Assembly (NCBI GenBank): GCA_032622095.1
Contig: CP136063.1
Span: 10,023,814 to 10,087,813, forward strand
Reading direction: 5' to 3'
Origin: Siphonodentalium dalli
Taxonomy: Eukaryota; Mollusca; Scaphopoda; Gadilida; Siphonodentaliidae
Length of the DNA stretch: 64,000 nt
Positions 10,679 to 23,769 of this stretch are shown here, piece by piece; the first letter of the stretch is position 1, and every line of letters starts with the position of its first letter. The notes beneath the pieces were generated by a model. It worked only from the letters and a program-made list of their open reading frames with translations, was not told the DNA's origin and made no database searches. The translations under genes were made by a program, and so were the position numbers.

Positions 10679-12399
10679 TTATGAGTGTGCACTATTGTTC
10701 TTGATGGCTTTCATTAGATCCTCCCACTCGAGTTGGAAATGGTTTAGATTGTCGGAATTCAGTGCAATATATCGATACGATTTGTATCGTAATTCAAATT
10801 CTCGAATGAGTAAGTTCAGAGAGAGATCGTCTGGGCTAAATTTTGTTTTATACAGATAATATTTCAAAATTGATAGTATAAGAAAGTTTAATTTGTTGTT
10901 TTTATTGTAAGCACCAATCCCAAAAAGAATATTTTTCCGAGAAAGCGAGATGCCCAGATGATAGCGATCTCGCCAGGCCTGAATGGTATTTACAAACGTT
11001 CTTACGAGTGGACAGTCAAAGAAAATATGTGAAATTGATTCATTTGCGACGTTACATCTGAGACATAGACCATCTGACCGAATTCGCATTATGTTCAAAA
11101 GCCTGTTTGTGCCTAAAATTCTGGTCAGTATTCGGTATTGAAACCAGCGTAGTTTCGTGTCGACTAATAGTTTGAAGGGTGATGAAAATATGTTTCCAGT
11201 GAAGGGAACACCTTAATTCGTTTTCCCATTTTATTTGTGACGATGATTGTCCTATTTTAGTCGATTTTATGAATTCATCGTAAAAAGTTCTGCAACTTTG
11301 CTCATTTTGAAGTAGTGATACAATATTTTCAGGAATGATTGGATTTTGAACACTGGCGATCGCTTTATCGATCCGTTTTAATAACCTATTAATTTGTCTG
11401 TTTAGGCCGTGTGCAGTGATAAAGTTTGTGGTGATGTTGTTCTTAGTTCTAAGAGTTTCGATGGAATGTGGCTTATTGTCTTCGGTGAAGATATCATTTA
11501 TGAATATTATGCCTTTGTCCTTCCACTCAGCGACGTCTATCATTGAGTCGTCGATCAACAGTTAATCATTTTTCCAGATTGTTTGCGTCATGTCGTATCG
11601 AGGCTCTTTTATGTCCAAGAAATTACGCCAGGCTACAAAGACGTCACGACAGAAAGGATTCCCAATAGTTGACTCGCATCTTTTTATATATTTTGAACCA
11701 TATGTCGCAAATAGAGGGTCATTTATTATTTGTTTTGGTGCCAAATCTGTCCATTGAGTTGTTTTCGTTATGCACCTTCGAATCCATGTTATTTTTAATG
11801 AGTCGATGAAATATTTTAGGTGCACCATTCTTAAACCACCGTTTTCATATTCTGCACACAGTTGCATTCTTTTTATTCTATCACGTTTTCCATTCCAAAT
11901 AAATCTGAACAAAATGGTATTCATTTCGTCTATGAATTTTTTATCTGGATTTGGCAAAGCCATAAATAAGTGAACAGATTTTGGTATTAGAATAGATTTT
12001 ATCAAAGTAATTTTACCAAGGGGTGGTAAGCGTCTATATTTCCATTTATTTATCGATTTCTTTAATTCGTCAATCTTCCCCATGTAGTTGAGTTGCAGGG
12101 TCTCTGTCGGATTAGTACAAAATTTTATACCTAACAACGTGAAAGACTTTGATACCTTAATGTGACAATTTGGGATTGGTGCCAATCCACGGTTCTTTTT
12201 TGTTCCCAACCAAACAATTTCACATTTACCAACATTAACTTTCAAACCAGACATTCTGGCAAACAAGTCCAATACATTAAGAACTTCACGGAAGCTAGTA
12301 TCGCTCCCATCAAGAATTAGTGTGGTGTCGTCAGCATACTGGTTAATCTTGTACTCTGTCCTACCGAGAGTTACACCATCTATTCGGATACTCTTAAAG
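10679..12399 (-). pseudogene. 3' part of an L1/Tx1-like LINE ORF2
   Basis: Reading from 12,399 leftwards, the frame gives the reverse transcriptase catalytic motif QYADDTTL (12,327-12,338 for YADD), then LFARMSGLKVNVGKCE and LGIKF, and the thumb-like region FRFIWNGKRDRIKR...GGLRMVH typical of L1/Tx1-type ORF2. The C-terminus holds a zinc-knuckle of the form CLRC...HIFFDC. The copy is inactive: an in-frame TAA at 11,562-11,564 and a frameshift near 11,060-11,100 break it, and the 5' side (endonuclease and first RT motifs) is gone exactly where MITE family M starts at 12,400. Confidence 0.85.
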
Positions 12400-12765
12400 G
12401 TGGATTATCTCTTTGTAAACATGTATTATGTAGTTACCGGGGTATACAATACTATATTTGAATCGAAGACTCCTGTCCGGAAATGCTTCTATCGACTAAT
12501 ATTAATTTTATTTCGAATATTTTCTGGTCTAAAAAGGTGTGTTTGTTTAGCTAACGAACAATAGTGGTTACTGTTAACAGAGACCAGAAATTATATTGTG
12601 CAATTTTGTCACAAATAAACTTTAATTATACAAATTATCGCTTGTATCTGTGGAACAAAACAATACAAACAACCAATATGTGACATTTGACATTCGTTGC
12701 GTAGCCGTAGGAACAGCCCAGTGCTCTATATCGCAATAGTGACCAATATACAATTTTATTAAAAT
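12400..12765 (+). mobile_element. MITE-like repeat, family M, copy 2
   Basis: It starts GGTGGATTATCTCTTTGTAA, continues with CCTGTCCGGAAATGCTTCTA, and then a small hairpin bounded by TCTGGTCT and AGACCAGA. Further on, CAAATTATCGCTTGTAT.TG and GACATTTGACATTCG match the interior of the 63.2-kb copy read on the other strand. It abuts the truncated LINE with no gap. Confidence 0.65.
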
Positions 12766-12939
12766 AATTTTGGCAAATTATAGTGGGTTCCATTGAGGAG
12801 GTCGTCCCTTGAAATCTCAGGCAGTTGACGGTATGTGTCCCCTCCCCCGGAACTAGACAAATCTCTCTGATGCCCACTTGCATTGAACCATTTAAACTGG
12901 TACCTCAAGCTGGCAGACACCCCTTCCAATAAGGTTGGA

Positions 12940-15530
12940 AGATGCTACAAATTTGAAACCAAGGGCATTTCCCCTCAGAGTTGACTCTCTTGAATGATGA
13001 AAGGAAGCCCAATGAAGCCACATATTCCTTGTTTATAACACGAAAAAGATTATATCTTAGCAGAATGCATGTCTCAATAAAACAATAAATATCTAATTTA
13101 TCCATTTCATTCGCCTTTCAGGGATGCATTCAATATGACTTTTAGGTAGTTTCCAGACTATTTTAAGTAAAATATCCATCAAATGATGTACTCTACTTTG
13201 CTTTGTCCACAAAAATGGATGCAATGACCATAAGAAATGTTAATTTATTGGCAGATATGTTCATCTGATAAGAAGTACTAACATTTGAGGTCTGATACAC
13301 CATTAGAGGGGGATGGTATCTTAGAACTAATGGAATTTCTTTATATTTGACTCTCTAAATGATGAAAGGAATGCCAATGAAGCCATTATTTGCATGTTTA
13401 AAACATGAATATGGCTATATCTCAGCAGAATGCATGTCTCTGGTGAAATAAACAATAAAATATCCATAGCTAAATTTCCTTTGGCTATACATGGATGCAT
13501 GGATTGCTTTTTGGTAGTTTCCACAGACTATTTTAAGTAAAATATCCATCAAATGATGTTTTCTACCTTGCTCTGTACATTAAAATGCATGCAATGACCA
13601 TGAGAAATGTTTAATTTATTAGTAGAGATGACCATCTGATAAGAAATCCTGCCATTTGAGGTTTGATACACCATTTCAGCTGGCTTGGCATCTTATAAAT
13701 TTGAAATAAGGGAATCTATTCAGCTTTGACTCAAAATTATGGAAGAAAGCCCAAATGAGGCCACTATTTGCATGTTTATAACATATATAAGGCTATATCT
13801 CAACAGAATACATGTCTCTGGTGAAATAAACAATAAAATATCCATAGTTTAATTTCATTTGGCTATACAGGGATGCATACAATGTTGCTTTTATGTAGTT
13901 TCCACAGACTATTTTAAGTAAAATATCCATCAAATGATGTTTTCTACATTGCATTGTATATTAAAATACATGCAATGACCATGAGAAATGTTTAATTTAT
14001 TGATAGATATGTCAATCTGATAAGAAATACTGCCATTTGAGGTTTGATACACCATTTCAGCTGGCTTGGCATCTTATACATTTGAAATAAGGGAATCTCT
14101 TCAGCTTTGACTCTCTAAATTATGGAGAAAGCCCAAATGAAGCCACTATTTGTATGTTTATAACATATATAAGGCTATATCTCAACAGAATACATGTCTC
14201 TGGTGAAATATACAATAACATATCCATAGTTTAATTTCATTTCGCTATACGGGGATGCATACAATATTGCTTTTATGTAGTTTCCACCAGTTTTCCACAG
14301 ACTATTTTGGGTAAAATATCAATCAAATGATGTTTTCTGCCTTGCCCTGTACACTAAAATGCATGCAATGACCATGATAAATGTTTAATTTATTAGTAGA
14401 GATGTCCATCTGATAAGAAATCCTGCCATTTGAGGTTTGATACACCATTTCAGCTGACTTGGCATCTTATAAATGTGAAATAAGGGAATCTATGCAGCTT
14501 TGACTCTCTAAATTATGGAAGAAAGCCCAAATGAGGCCACTATTTGCATGTTTATAACATATATAATGCTATATCTCAACAGAATACATGTCTCTGATGA
14601 AATAAACAATGTATTTCATTTGGCTATACATGGATGCATACAATATGGCTTTTAGGTAGTTTCCACAAAATATTTTAAGTAAAATATCCAAAATATAATG
14701 TAATCTACCTTGCCCTGTACATTAAAATCCATGCAATGATCATGAGAATTGTTTAATATATTGGCAGAGATATCCATCTGATAAGGAAGTACTAACATTT
14801 GAGATTTAAGACACCATTTCATGGGGCACTATGATCTTATAAACTTCGAACTGAGGGAATTTCTTCAGATTTAACTGTCTAAATGATGAAAAAGCCCTAT
14901 GAAGCCACTATTAGTATGTTTATAACATGTATAAGGCTATATCTTAGCAGAATGAATGTCTCTGATGAAAAAAAACAATAAAATATCCATAGTTGTATTT
15001 CATTTTTCTATACATGGATGCATACAATATGGCATTTAGGTTGTTTCCACAGACTATTTTAAGTAAAATATCCATCAAATGATGTAATCTACCTTGCTCT
15101 GTGTATTAAAATGCATACAATTACAATGAGAAATGTTTAGTTTATTGGCAGAAATGTCCATCTGACAAGAAGTACTAACATTTGATGTTTGTGACATCAA
15201 TTCAGCGGGCCAGGCATGCTACAACTTTCAAACTAAGAGAATTTCCTCAGATTTGACTCGCTAAATGATGGAAGTTAGCCCAAATGAAGCAACTAGTTGC
15301 ATGTTTATAATGTATAAGGCTATATCTTTGCAGAAGGTATGTCTCTGATAATAAAAATAATAACATGTCTATAGTTCATAGTTCAGTCGGCTAGGAAGGG
15401 TGCATAAAATATGGCTTTAAGTTAGTTTTCACAAACTAGAAATTCTAGAATATCTATCAAATGATGTAATCTACCTTGCCCTGTGTATTAAAAGTGCATG
15501 CAATAACCTGAGAAATGTTTAGTGTATTGG
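12940..15530 (+). repeat. ~380-bp tandem satellite, about 7 copies
   Basis: The anchor ATCCATCAAATGATG recurs near 13,175, 13,545, 13,926, 14,319, 14,687, 15,071 and 15,452, giving spacings of 368-393 bp. Each unit also has GCCAATGAAGCC, ATAAGGCTATATCT.A.CAGAAT, CATGTCTCTG, ATGGATGCAT and AATGACCATGAGAAATGTTT. The middle copies are most alike and the edges more diverged, as expected in an array homogenised by unequal exchange. No coding frame persists through the units. Confidence 0.85.
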
Positions 15531-15534
15531 CATG

Positions 15535-15680
15535 CCTTGTAAGCCAGTGCATTCTCTTATATATTATGCGAGGCTCCATATGGATGACTCACATATATAA
15601 GAGAATGTCTAGCACATGGTCTTTAATGCTGCACCAGCGCAATTCCCGCAATGGTCATATACATGGGAGGCCCTTTTCAC
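15535..15680 (+). mobile_element. Hairpin repeat family E, copy 1
   Basis: A hairpin with GTGCATTCTCTTATATAT.ATGCGAGGCTC on one arm and GACTCACATATATAAGAGAATG on the other is followed by GGTCTTTAATGCTGCACCAG and GCGCAATTCCCGC. Related copies are at 20,865, 34,385, 34,600 and 52,975. It begins exactly where the 380-bp satellite ends. Confidence 0.65.
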
Positions 15681-15692
15681 ATTTATTATTTA

Positions 15693-15822
15693 TTTACGCT
15701 TGAGCACAAATATTTGCGCTTAAGCACAAATATTTGCGCTTAAGTGCAAATAACCTCTACCATTTGGGCTTAAGCGCAAATATTTATGTTTAAGCGTAAA
15801 TCATTTGCGCTTAATCGCAAAT
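15693..15822. repeat. Array of ~20-bp palindromic units (TTTGCGCTTAAGCGCAAA)
   Basis: Six units of about 18 bp, mostly stepped at 20 bp: variants of TTTGCGCTTAAGCGCAAATA. Each unit is itself a nearly perfect palindrome centred on CTTAAG. Substitutions in one half are often not matched in the other, as in CTTAAGCACAAA and CTTAAGTGCAAA. A 12-bp break (ACCTCTACC) lies between the third and fourth unit. Confidence 0.85.
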
Positions 15823-16814
15823 AAAAATAAATGTGCATTGATTCCCCCACCCCCCTTGAATTAATTTTAAATGGCACAGGCCAAAACACATCACTCAAGT
15901 CTATATAGGCCCACCATATGAGTAATCCCTAGATACCTTTTATGACCATGCAAATGGTATAGATCTGTGCAGAAAATGTCTCTTTTATAAAATATACTAG
16001 ATCTCTGGGATGGACGAAATTGATAATCCGAACTACACATTTTACTGGACTCGGACTTGGACTACAACTCTTAGTGTGTCCCGTCAAATCACGCGGTTCG
16101 TCCATTTTGACAACAACTTATTTTCAACGTCGGAAATAAACTCTTCGCTTGATATGATTTATATTCAGGTAAGTGAACTTAATATGTAAACTGTTGAAGT
16201 GTTTTCTCTTTACGAACATGTTGTTACGAGTGATATACTTAATTGAACTACGATTACAATTGCGTGATTTATCCATGTTTTTTTAAATGAAATGATCGTG
16301 AATTTTACTGTGGGTGAAATATGCACGAAATTTTAGAAAACGATGATCGGGTTGCCATATGTTATGATTTATCATGTTAAAATAGTAACATCTGATGGAC
16401 TATGATTATACGCATTGATCATTCATATATCAATGTACCACTCAACAATATTCGCAAAACTGGGAGACTTTGCAAAAACGGTTTTTATTAAGTTCTAATT
16501 TGTGCTTAATTTCTATGCTATATAAAAAAAAGTATTCCGCGATTGCGTGAATGGGAATCTTCAGACTTTACTCTGCGAAATCTAATTCTGGCATAAAGCC
16601 ATAATTTCTGTGTATTATCGGTCGAGATTAATATGACAATAGTTGGAAAACAAAAAGGTCACATTTATTGAAAATATAACTTGAAGTTGAAAGGCAATTG
16701 TATATAAAGGTACTTCTTCATATCATTATTTTGAACAAATGTGAACCTGATAATATTAAAATGCCCATGGCATTCACACTCAAGTTATTGTGTGGCCAAT
16801 TCAACACTAAGTGT
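15823..16814. other. Non-coding stretch without recognised features
   Basis: A short C-run lies near 15,846. No open frame, repeat family or splice-consistent exon is recognised. Confidence 0.4.
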
Positions 16815-17575
16815 ACGTTCAGACGACCACGGTTCAATCGTAAGTGGGGGAATCGGGCCCGACGTGATCGTGGATAGTTTGTTCACACAATTGCGATGTT
16901 GTCGTACATGATTATACCGTAGGTTGAACATCCTAAAGCATGTGATTGACTACACCGGTCATTTCCAGCTACGTACACACGACTGCGAATTTTGCGTCAC
17001 AAGTGGAGGTATCAAACCTAGGATACGCCACAATTTTTGCTGCTATTTTGCATCTAAAATCAAACAGTGCTTGATAGTATTTTTGACCTACGATTTTGAT
17101 GTGAGCATGCACAGTCCGATTAGCGGTTACTTCCTACGACGGAAAAGTTTCCACTTACAATTGAATCATGGTGGTCTGAACGCTCACGAAGTGAATGTTC
17201 TGATGATCACAATTCAATCATAAGTGGAAAGATTTCGTTTTGGGTAGTAACTGGTAGTTTTACTGCGCATGCTCATGACATGATCGCGCGAGATAAAAAG
17301 TAATATCAAGCACTGTTTGATTTTAGATGCGAACTTGTGGCGTATCCTTGGTTATCTCCACTTGTGACTGAATCAGAACTGTATGTGTACTTATAAATCG
17401 TATAAAGTAAATAGAAAACACGTAGGGTAATTAATCACATGGTTAACCGCCGATAATATACTCATCTGCGATGACATTGTAATCATGTCAACAAACTATC
17501 CATGATTTTGTCAGGCCCGATTCCTCCACATACATGTACGATTGAATGATGGTCATCTGAATTGCCGAGGACGCT
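16815..17575. mobile_element. Inverted dimer of a ~380-bp TIR element
   Basis: The whole 760 bp is a palindrome with its centre at about 17,190. Outer left (GTTCAGACGACCACGGTTCA) pairs with outer right near 17,540-17,565. The inner blocks GCGTCACAAGTGGAGGTATC and CATCTAAAATCAAACAGTGC recur inverted at 17,305-17,370. The end motif (GTTCAGA..ACCA...TTCAAT.GTAAGTGG) occurs four times: at both outer ends and on both sides of the centre. Each half is thus a complete element with its own terminal inverted repeats, and the halves are head to head. No transposase frame is seen. Confidence 0.75.
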
Positions 17576-20500
17576 CACATTGTTGGAAGAATTAACTTTA
17601 CACTTTGTTTATAAATATGTTTGCAAATTATGAAAATACATGTATCCATATCACATACATGTACATATATGCAGCATTTATTTCTTCCAAATACAGATAT
17701 TGCCAGATTCATTAGCCACTGTCACTGTTGTGGAACTACAGTACCGTGTAATTATGATACACCAAAAGATATCACACCAAAAGTTGAAAATTAATACAAC
17801 CTGTATTTCCATGCATGTTTGTGTAAGGCCAATCAATGCGGCCTGACAATAGGCGATGGGTGGAGTTTATAAATTGACACCAGAAACAATGTCAGCAACG
17901 TCAAAGTTCATGGTGTGCTACATTTAACCCCCTAGTTGTATATAACAATACAACTTTTCTATCAAGCATTCCCATGTCCTATAGAAAGTATAGTTGGAAA
18001 AATAGACGAAAATGGCCATATGATCGGGAGGGGGGGGGTCGGAAAAAATGTTCAGGCACGTATGCTGATTTGTTCCTTTCGACTCTTGTTGGGACCCACC
18101 CACCCCCGCGTCCAAACATCCATCCCGCCCTTTTGACAATAAAACCGATTTGGGGGGGGGAGATTCACTGTAAACAGCTGTATATGAATTTATGCGCATA
18201 CTATTTGTCATGGATGTTGACATGTAAATAAGAACGACTCATTTTGGGGTCATTCAGCAAACAAAACATGGCTGCCGGTGGCCATCTTGGATTTCAAAAT
18301 TGAATCCATTAGCATGAGCTACAAGCTATACTGTTTGTCTGATCATCATGAAATGTGTCATTTATGTTACCCGTATTTCTCTTATTGTATGTGTTTTAAG
18401 CCAAACTCATTGCAATAACAGTCAAACGACTTGCAGGATAAAAACATTTTAGTTGTGGAAAAGAATGTTTGTTGGTCCCAGCAACCACCCATCCACCCCG
18501 GCATACGTGCCCGTAAATTCCCCGCCCCTCCCTGATATGATGGCCAATATTTTTAAAGAAGTCAATTAGCAGTATACTAGTAAGTGGTATATACTGGTAT
18601 GTGTGATATTTGACATGCAGAAGTACTAGTTTGTGCCGCTATCTTCTAGTATACATTTGCTTGTATATTATACAGTATAATTTTTTCAATTCCCCAATGA
18701 TTATGTATAATTGTGTTTACTAGTATATGCATGGAACTAGAGTATTTGTGAACTCACCTGATTCAATTAAAGATGATAAAATCAAATGTTATATTGACAT
18801 TTGGGGTGTCACATGTCAGGCTTTCAAGTGTTAATTAGTATTTGGAATGCCAATTGCCCCCCCCCCCCAACTGTTTAGATTGCCTTCTTAAAACATTTAC
18901 AAATATATCATATCTACAAGACCAATATGATATACGGTACCGGTACCTATACATGTATCTGGAACGTTTTTGGTAGTATTTAGTATAGGTACCGGTGTAA
19001 CATATCATCTCCTCCTGTCTGGATATATATCTCCCCCCATGGGGGAGTGCTATTTGCGAATGTCCTCAGATATCTCACTCGCACACCCTGGGCATTTTCC
19101 CTCCATGTATGACTAAAAGAAAATTCACTCATTTAATATCGTTTGACCCTGAAATGGCCAGAAAAAAATGTTTTATGAGATTTAAGTTTGTTTTTTATAC
19201 TTAAATTTTTTTTTCAAGTAACATATATCAAATGAGTGAAATTTTATTTTAGTCATTCATGGGGGGGGGAGGGGATGGTGTATCTTAATAATATGTACAT
19301 GATCAGTCTTTCCTCTTTTCTGTCGTCATTACAAGCATTCAAATCTTTTTTTCAGACAGGAGGAGCTGCTTGACTGGATTGAGACATCAAAATTTCATTC
19401 AAGGCCTGATATCTGATAACCAATCATAGAGTCATGTTTCCTGAGTGCTTCTTGCAGACACTGCATGGTGACCCTTAATACCAATATTATTAATTCTGCC
19501 CAAGACTGGATGAGGAAGGATTTCAAATGTTATTCGGTGTACATGTACCGGTACTGGATACATGTACTGTAGATGTTATCGGTATTCGTCGATGCATGCC
19601 ACAATGTATGTTGTTGCTGTGTGACAGTGAGTCCTGAATCTCCTGGCTATACACATGAACCACAGTACTATATGTATACCTACGGACGGTATGCACTGAA
19701 ACCAGTACCATGCATACCTGGTTTTATAACCAAATGACGTTCAATGTGTTCATCAAAGGAAAAAAATACCCATATATGTATGCATTCATTCCTTGATCAG
19801 ACTTATGAGGTGAAAATTTTGGCAAGTGAATTCAATTCTACAACATACATGTACTTGTATGCGTCACCGAGTCTCAGAAAATGTGCACAATGGCATCCAG
19901 CGTATGCATAAACTTTTTTATATTTCATACAACATTGACCAGAATTTGGAGGTGTACCAGTTTCAAATCTCCACACAAACTTTGACAAACCACAACAGTA
20001 CCCATGGAACAGTCTTAAGCCTTGTTTCTGAGCTTATCTAGATGAACTTTTAAGTGACAAATTATTGCAGTATGTCAATATAATCAGATTCATGTACACA
20101 TACAGGCCTTAAAATCCATAACAGAATCAAAATATTCTAATGTTCCTTTATCTTTGTCAACCTGCTGTATCACCAAGTAATCTGTACAAGAGCTTAAAGT
20201 GGTTTATACATGTACCATACAATACATGTACATTTAAATATAGATAATCCGAGTTCGCGCTCATTTACCATTTCTTTGGTAATTGATTCGAGTCGAGGAA
20301 CACACCCTTTAAAGTTCTGAGTTATAAAATATAATATTTTGAAATCTGTTATTTTTCACCACCTTGAATATTTCCCGGCCTAGCAAATATTCAACGAGCC
20401 GACTGAGTCGACTGACACAATCTTGATACCAAGTTGCGATGAACAAAATGTTGATTTATAACACGTTTTGGAAAATGTTACACTAGAGTTGACAGTAGTT

Positions 20501-20864
20501 AGCATTATGTTTTGGTAATTAATTGATTAAGAAATGTTGTTCTTGGAATCTTATGACATGGAGACCATCACATCAGACTGTTTACCTTTAATTGTCCATG
20601 TTGACTTTAAAGCATAACATAAGTTACATGTATGTTTATTTTTTGTATCCCTGCATAAAATGGGGTGATAAATTTATATTATACTCACATCTGGTCTTTC
20701 GATATTCTGTGAGTTAATTAATTTATATGAAAGAATGGCATTGCATGCTAGCAATTATGATAAACATCACTGTTACAGTGACATTACCAACCAATGTTGA
20801 ATAAGTCCAATAAGATGCCAAAGTTTAATAAAAACTAAAACCTTCCATTACTGGAGATTCCTGA
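17576..20864. other. Non-coding stretch with homopolymer runs and a small inverted repeat
   Basis: No gene is recognised. G- or C-runs occur near 18,027, 18,153, 18,857 and 19,261. A small inverted repeat joins 18,925-18,952 (ATATGATATACGGTACCGGT) to 18,982-19,008 (ACCGGTGTAACATATCAT). A 10-bp stem hairpin, TTGAATATTT with AAATATTCAA, lies at about 20,363-20,393. Many ACATGTAC words are present. Confidence 0.45.
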
Positions 20865-21115
20865 AATTTTGCTAACACCCTGTGCCAATGCATTCTCTTA
20901 TATTTGCGAGTCTCCAAAATGGAGCATCACATATATTAGAGAAAACATGGCCTAACAATATTTACCGTGACCGTGTAATCCAGTGTATTCTCTTATACAT
21001 ATGAGGCTCGCTATGTGAGACTTGTATATATACAAGAATTCACTGGTACATGATATTTAATGCTGCACCAGCGCTAATCCCATCATGAAAGGGTTAAACA
21101 TTGAAATGCCAAAGC
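20865..21115 (+). mobile_element. Hairpin repeat family E, copy 2, with two hairpins
   Basis: After CCTGAAATTTTGCTAACACC and CCTGTGCCAATGCATTCTCT there are two successive hairpins with TATTTGCGAGTCTCC and TATGAGGCTCGC stems. The tail is TTTAATGCTGCACCAGCGC and GAAAGGGTTAAACATTGAAA. The lead and tail match copy 5 at 52,975; copy 1 shares hairpin and tail. Confidence 0.65.
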
Positions 21116-23012
21116 ATTGAAAAATATTCTGAAAATAATATTTAGACTACCGGTAATAAAAACTTTGACAAATCACTGTAACAGTTTTGTTTACATAGCA
21201 ATGGTTCCAACAGGAGAAATTTCGTTATTGGAAAACTTTCAATAATTAATATATCAACCAGTAATTCATGTTTTTCTTAGTGGTGATGTTTTTACGAACT
21301 GTTATATGTTTTGGCATATTTACTCACTGTGAGTGCCTTGTGTCCCTTTAAAATGATTTGAAACACTCAATGAAAAATCTGCGCACCATTATATTATCTT
21401 GTAGGGATTTTAGTATGATGCGAGTCAGTATCATGATTCTTAGTTTGAGTCTGGTAAAAAACTAAAAAGCAGCTGATTTGATGTAGAAATGCTATAGTTT
21501 GATTCTTGCAAAATTTTAAGGCCTGTTTTACATTCGCTTTTATCCATCAAAGGTGCTCCAGACACTTCATACTGCTATAATCATAGTAGTATGTACACAG
21601 CCCTTTTAATTCAGATTGTTTGGCTTCGGCAATCTGCTACGACAATCCTTTACCGTGGCCCAGTTTGCTTCACCAAATGGCTTCGGCATTGCCGATTGCC
21701 ATAGCCAATTATGAGGGCTGTGTACATGTACCTTTTTTTCCAAACTTTTATGTTATTTTGCATGACCGCACTTCAAAGAACTCTAAAGTCGCTCATGCAC
21801 TTAATGCATCAATTTAAAACAAGTACATGTACATGTAATTCTGCACTTTTATCTGCATTTTTATCACAAAAAGTCTGGAAATACTAGTGAGTACTAGTGC
21901 TATACTAACATGTAGACTATACTGTGAAAATACTTGATAAAGTCTTAATAAAGTTAACAGTTGTTTCCAGTAGAAGATATATCAAAGCTATTTAAGTTCC
22001 ATATTTGCAGTGTTTTACACTGAGCATTAAGAGCATCGCCTTTTATACACAGCAGAATATATGCAAACAACATGTATAAATTATAATTTAAATGAATTTA
22101 TGACTCCAGCCAGTAATTCATTTTTATTATAAATACCATGTTGTTTGCACTGTTCATAGAACACACAAGTGTTGCACTTATCCATGGGCCAAATTCATTC
22201 ATTTGTTGCATATATTCTGTTGAGTATAAAAGGAGATGGTCTCATAAATGGCTGGATTTAGTGTTCCCTTTAATACTTGTAATACATGCATGCACTAGTA
22301 CCTGTTTAGACCAAGTTTTCCCGGTCCACACCTTGTGGTATCGGTTGGGTTGATGCTGTTTTTGACCGAGTCCCACCCGATGCTCTTCTCTACTGGACTT
22401 TACGTGGGCTGATGTTATCTTGATTGTAGCACTACCAGTATTTATTCAGATTAGGTCAAATTGACGCCTTTTTTATAAGAACATAGAGGGCAGCCTTTCC
22501 CAAGCATGATGATTTCAAACCTGCATATACTTAAAGTAATTGACCATCTCTAACGTGGTGTTACCCCGGTAATGATGTGGTATTGCACTGCAGTAATTTC
22601 CAACATTATGGTAAGGTTACCCCTTGAACACAAAGCAGTTGCACCACGATGTATGCGGTATGCAATTAAAATGCAGTGATTCTCCTTATATCTTTGGAAC
22701 TTAAAGGAATGGATGGCCTTCATTATAGGTTATAATTTATAAATAACATTTACAAAAAGTTTCCCAAGAATATACTAATAATACATGTATAGGATAATCT
22801 TCATATCAATGCGTTATTATCCACAAAACATACTTTGTGTGAGTCAATCGTTTGTTTATTATACAGCACTAAAATAGTGAGCGATAAGCAAAACACTCAA
22901 CACCGTTGCGATTGTTTAATTGGGTATTTCATGGTGACCCATTCAGCACTGAAATCTTGAGAGGTTATAGAAGAGTAGCCGGACAGGACTCGGTCCAAAA
23001 CAGTTTCAACTA
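21116..23012. other. Non-coding stretch without recognised features
   Basis: Only short open frames without recognisable domains are present. No repeat of the families found elsewhere in the window is seen. Confidence 0.4.
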
Positions 23013-23222
23013 CAGTAATGCTCGAAGTAATCGACTCCTTAACCACAGCAGAATTATGGGTAACTTTTTCAGGATTTAGTCGGAAATATGGCTTGTTGCC
23101 ATTCATCGAAAAGCTTAGAGCTTTTCGATGAATGGCAACAAGCCATATTTCCGACTAAATCCTGAAAAGTTACCCATAATTCTACTGTGTTTAAGGAGTC
23201 GATTATACTTAGGGCATTACTG
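23013..23222. repeat. Near-perfect 210-bp palindrome
   Basis: Arms 23,013-23,115 and 23,119-23,222 are inverted copies of each other with only about seven differences and a 3-bp centre (TAG). The centre reads CGAAAAGCT-TAG-AGCTTTTCG. The differences cluster at the outer end. The open frame across the left arm is matched by an equal frame on the other strand and is not evidence of a gene. Confidence 0.9.
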
Positions 23223-23769
23223 AATTCGATATCCCAAGCTGTTGCACACCGAAAAGACTTGGGCTAGTACCTGATCAGTAAACATGCAATCTGCATGATT
23301 CATGAAACAGCTATTGAAAGCATGTACAATATACACAGAATGACACAATTTTGTTTATGGGTTTGTTGATATGACACGAGTGCTAGCGCACAATGATATA
23401 ATGAACAGCGCAGTCTAGAGTTCTATCTATCACCAATGGCGCAAGTGCCGTATCAACAAATCCATTAATACAAGTGTCTTTCTGTGTTTATTACACATCA
23501 CCTGTCCTAGAATATGTGCATTTAAAAATACAGACTTACAATGTTTATTAAGGCACATACAGGGCATGTTTTGTCATGCGTGATGATTTTGTTTCCTATC
23601 GTTTGAACTGGATACTCAAATAACAGAAATTGTTATATTTTTTTTGCAACCGACAGATTTGAGATAACTTTTTCTATAAATATATTGAAAATCATGTGTC
23701 GGGGCGTAATTATTAGCAATCAATATATTTTTGTTGCGTATATATAGTTAGGGAGCCCGCATATGTTCC

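Noticed and set aside
17924-18231. Frames of up to 99 codons on both strands
   Set aside because: They depend on G-runs near 18,027 and 18,153 and occur in three frames at once without domain signal.
22897-23106. A 69-codon frame on the - strand
   Set aside because: It lies in one arm of a palindrome and has no protein similarity; the arm symmetry creates a mirror frame.
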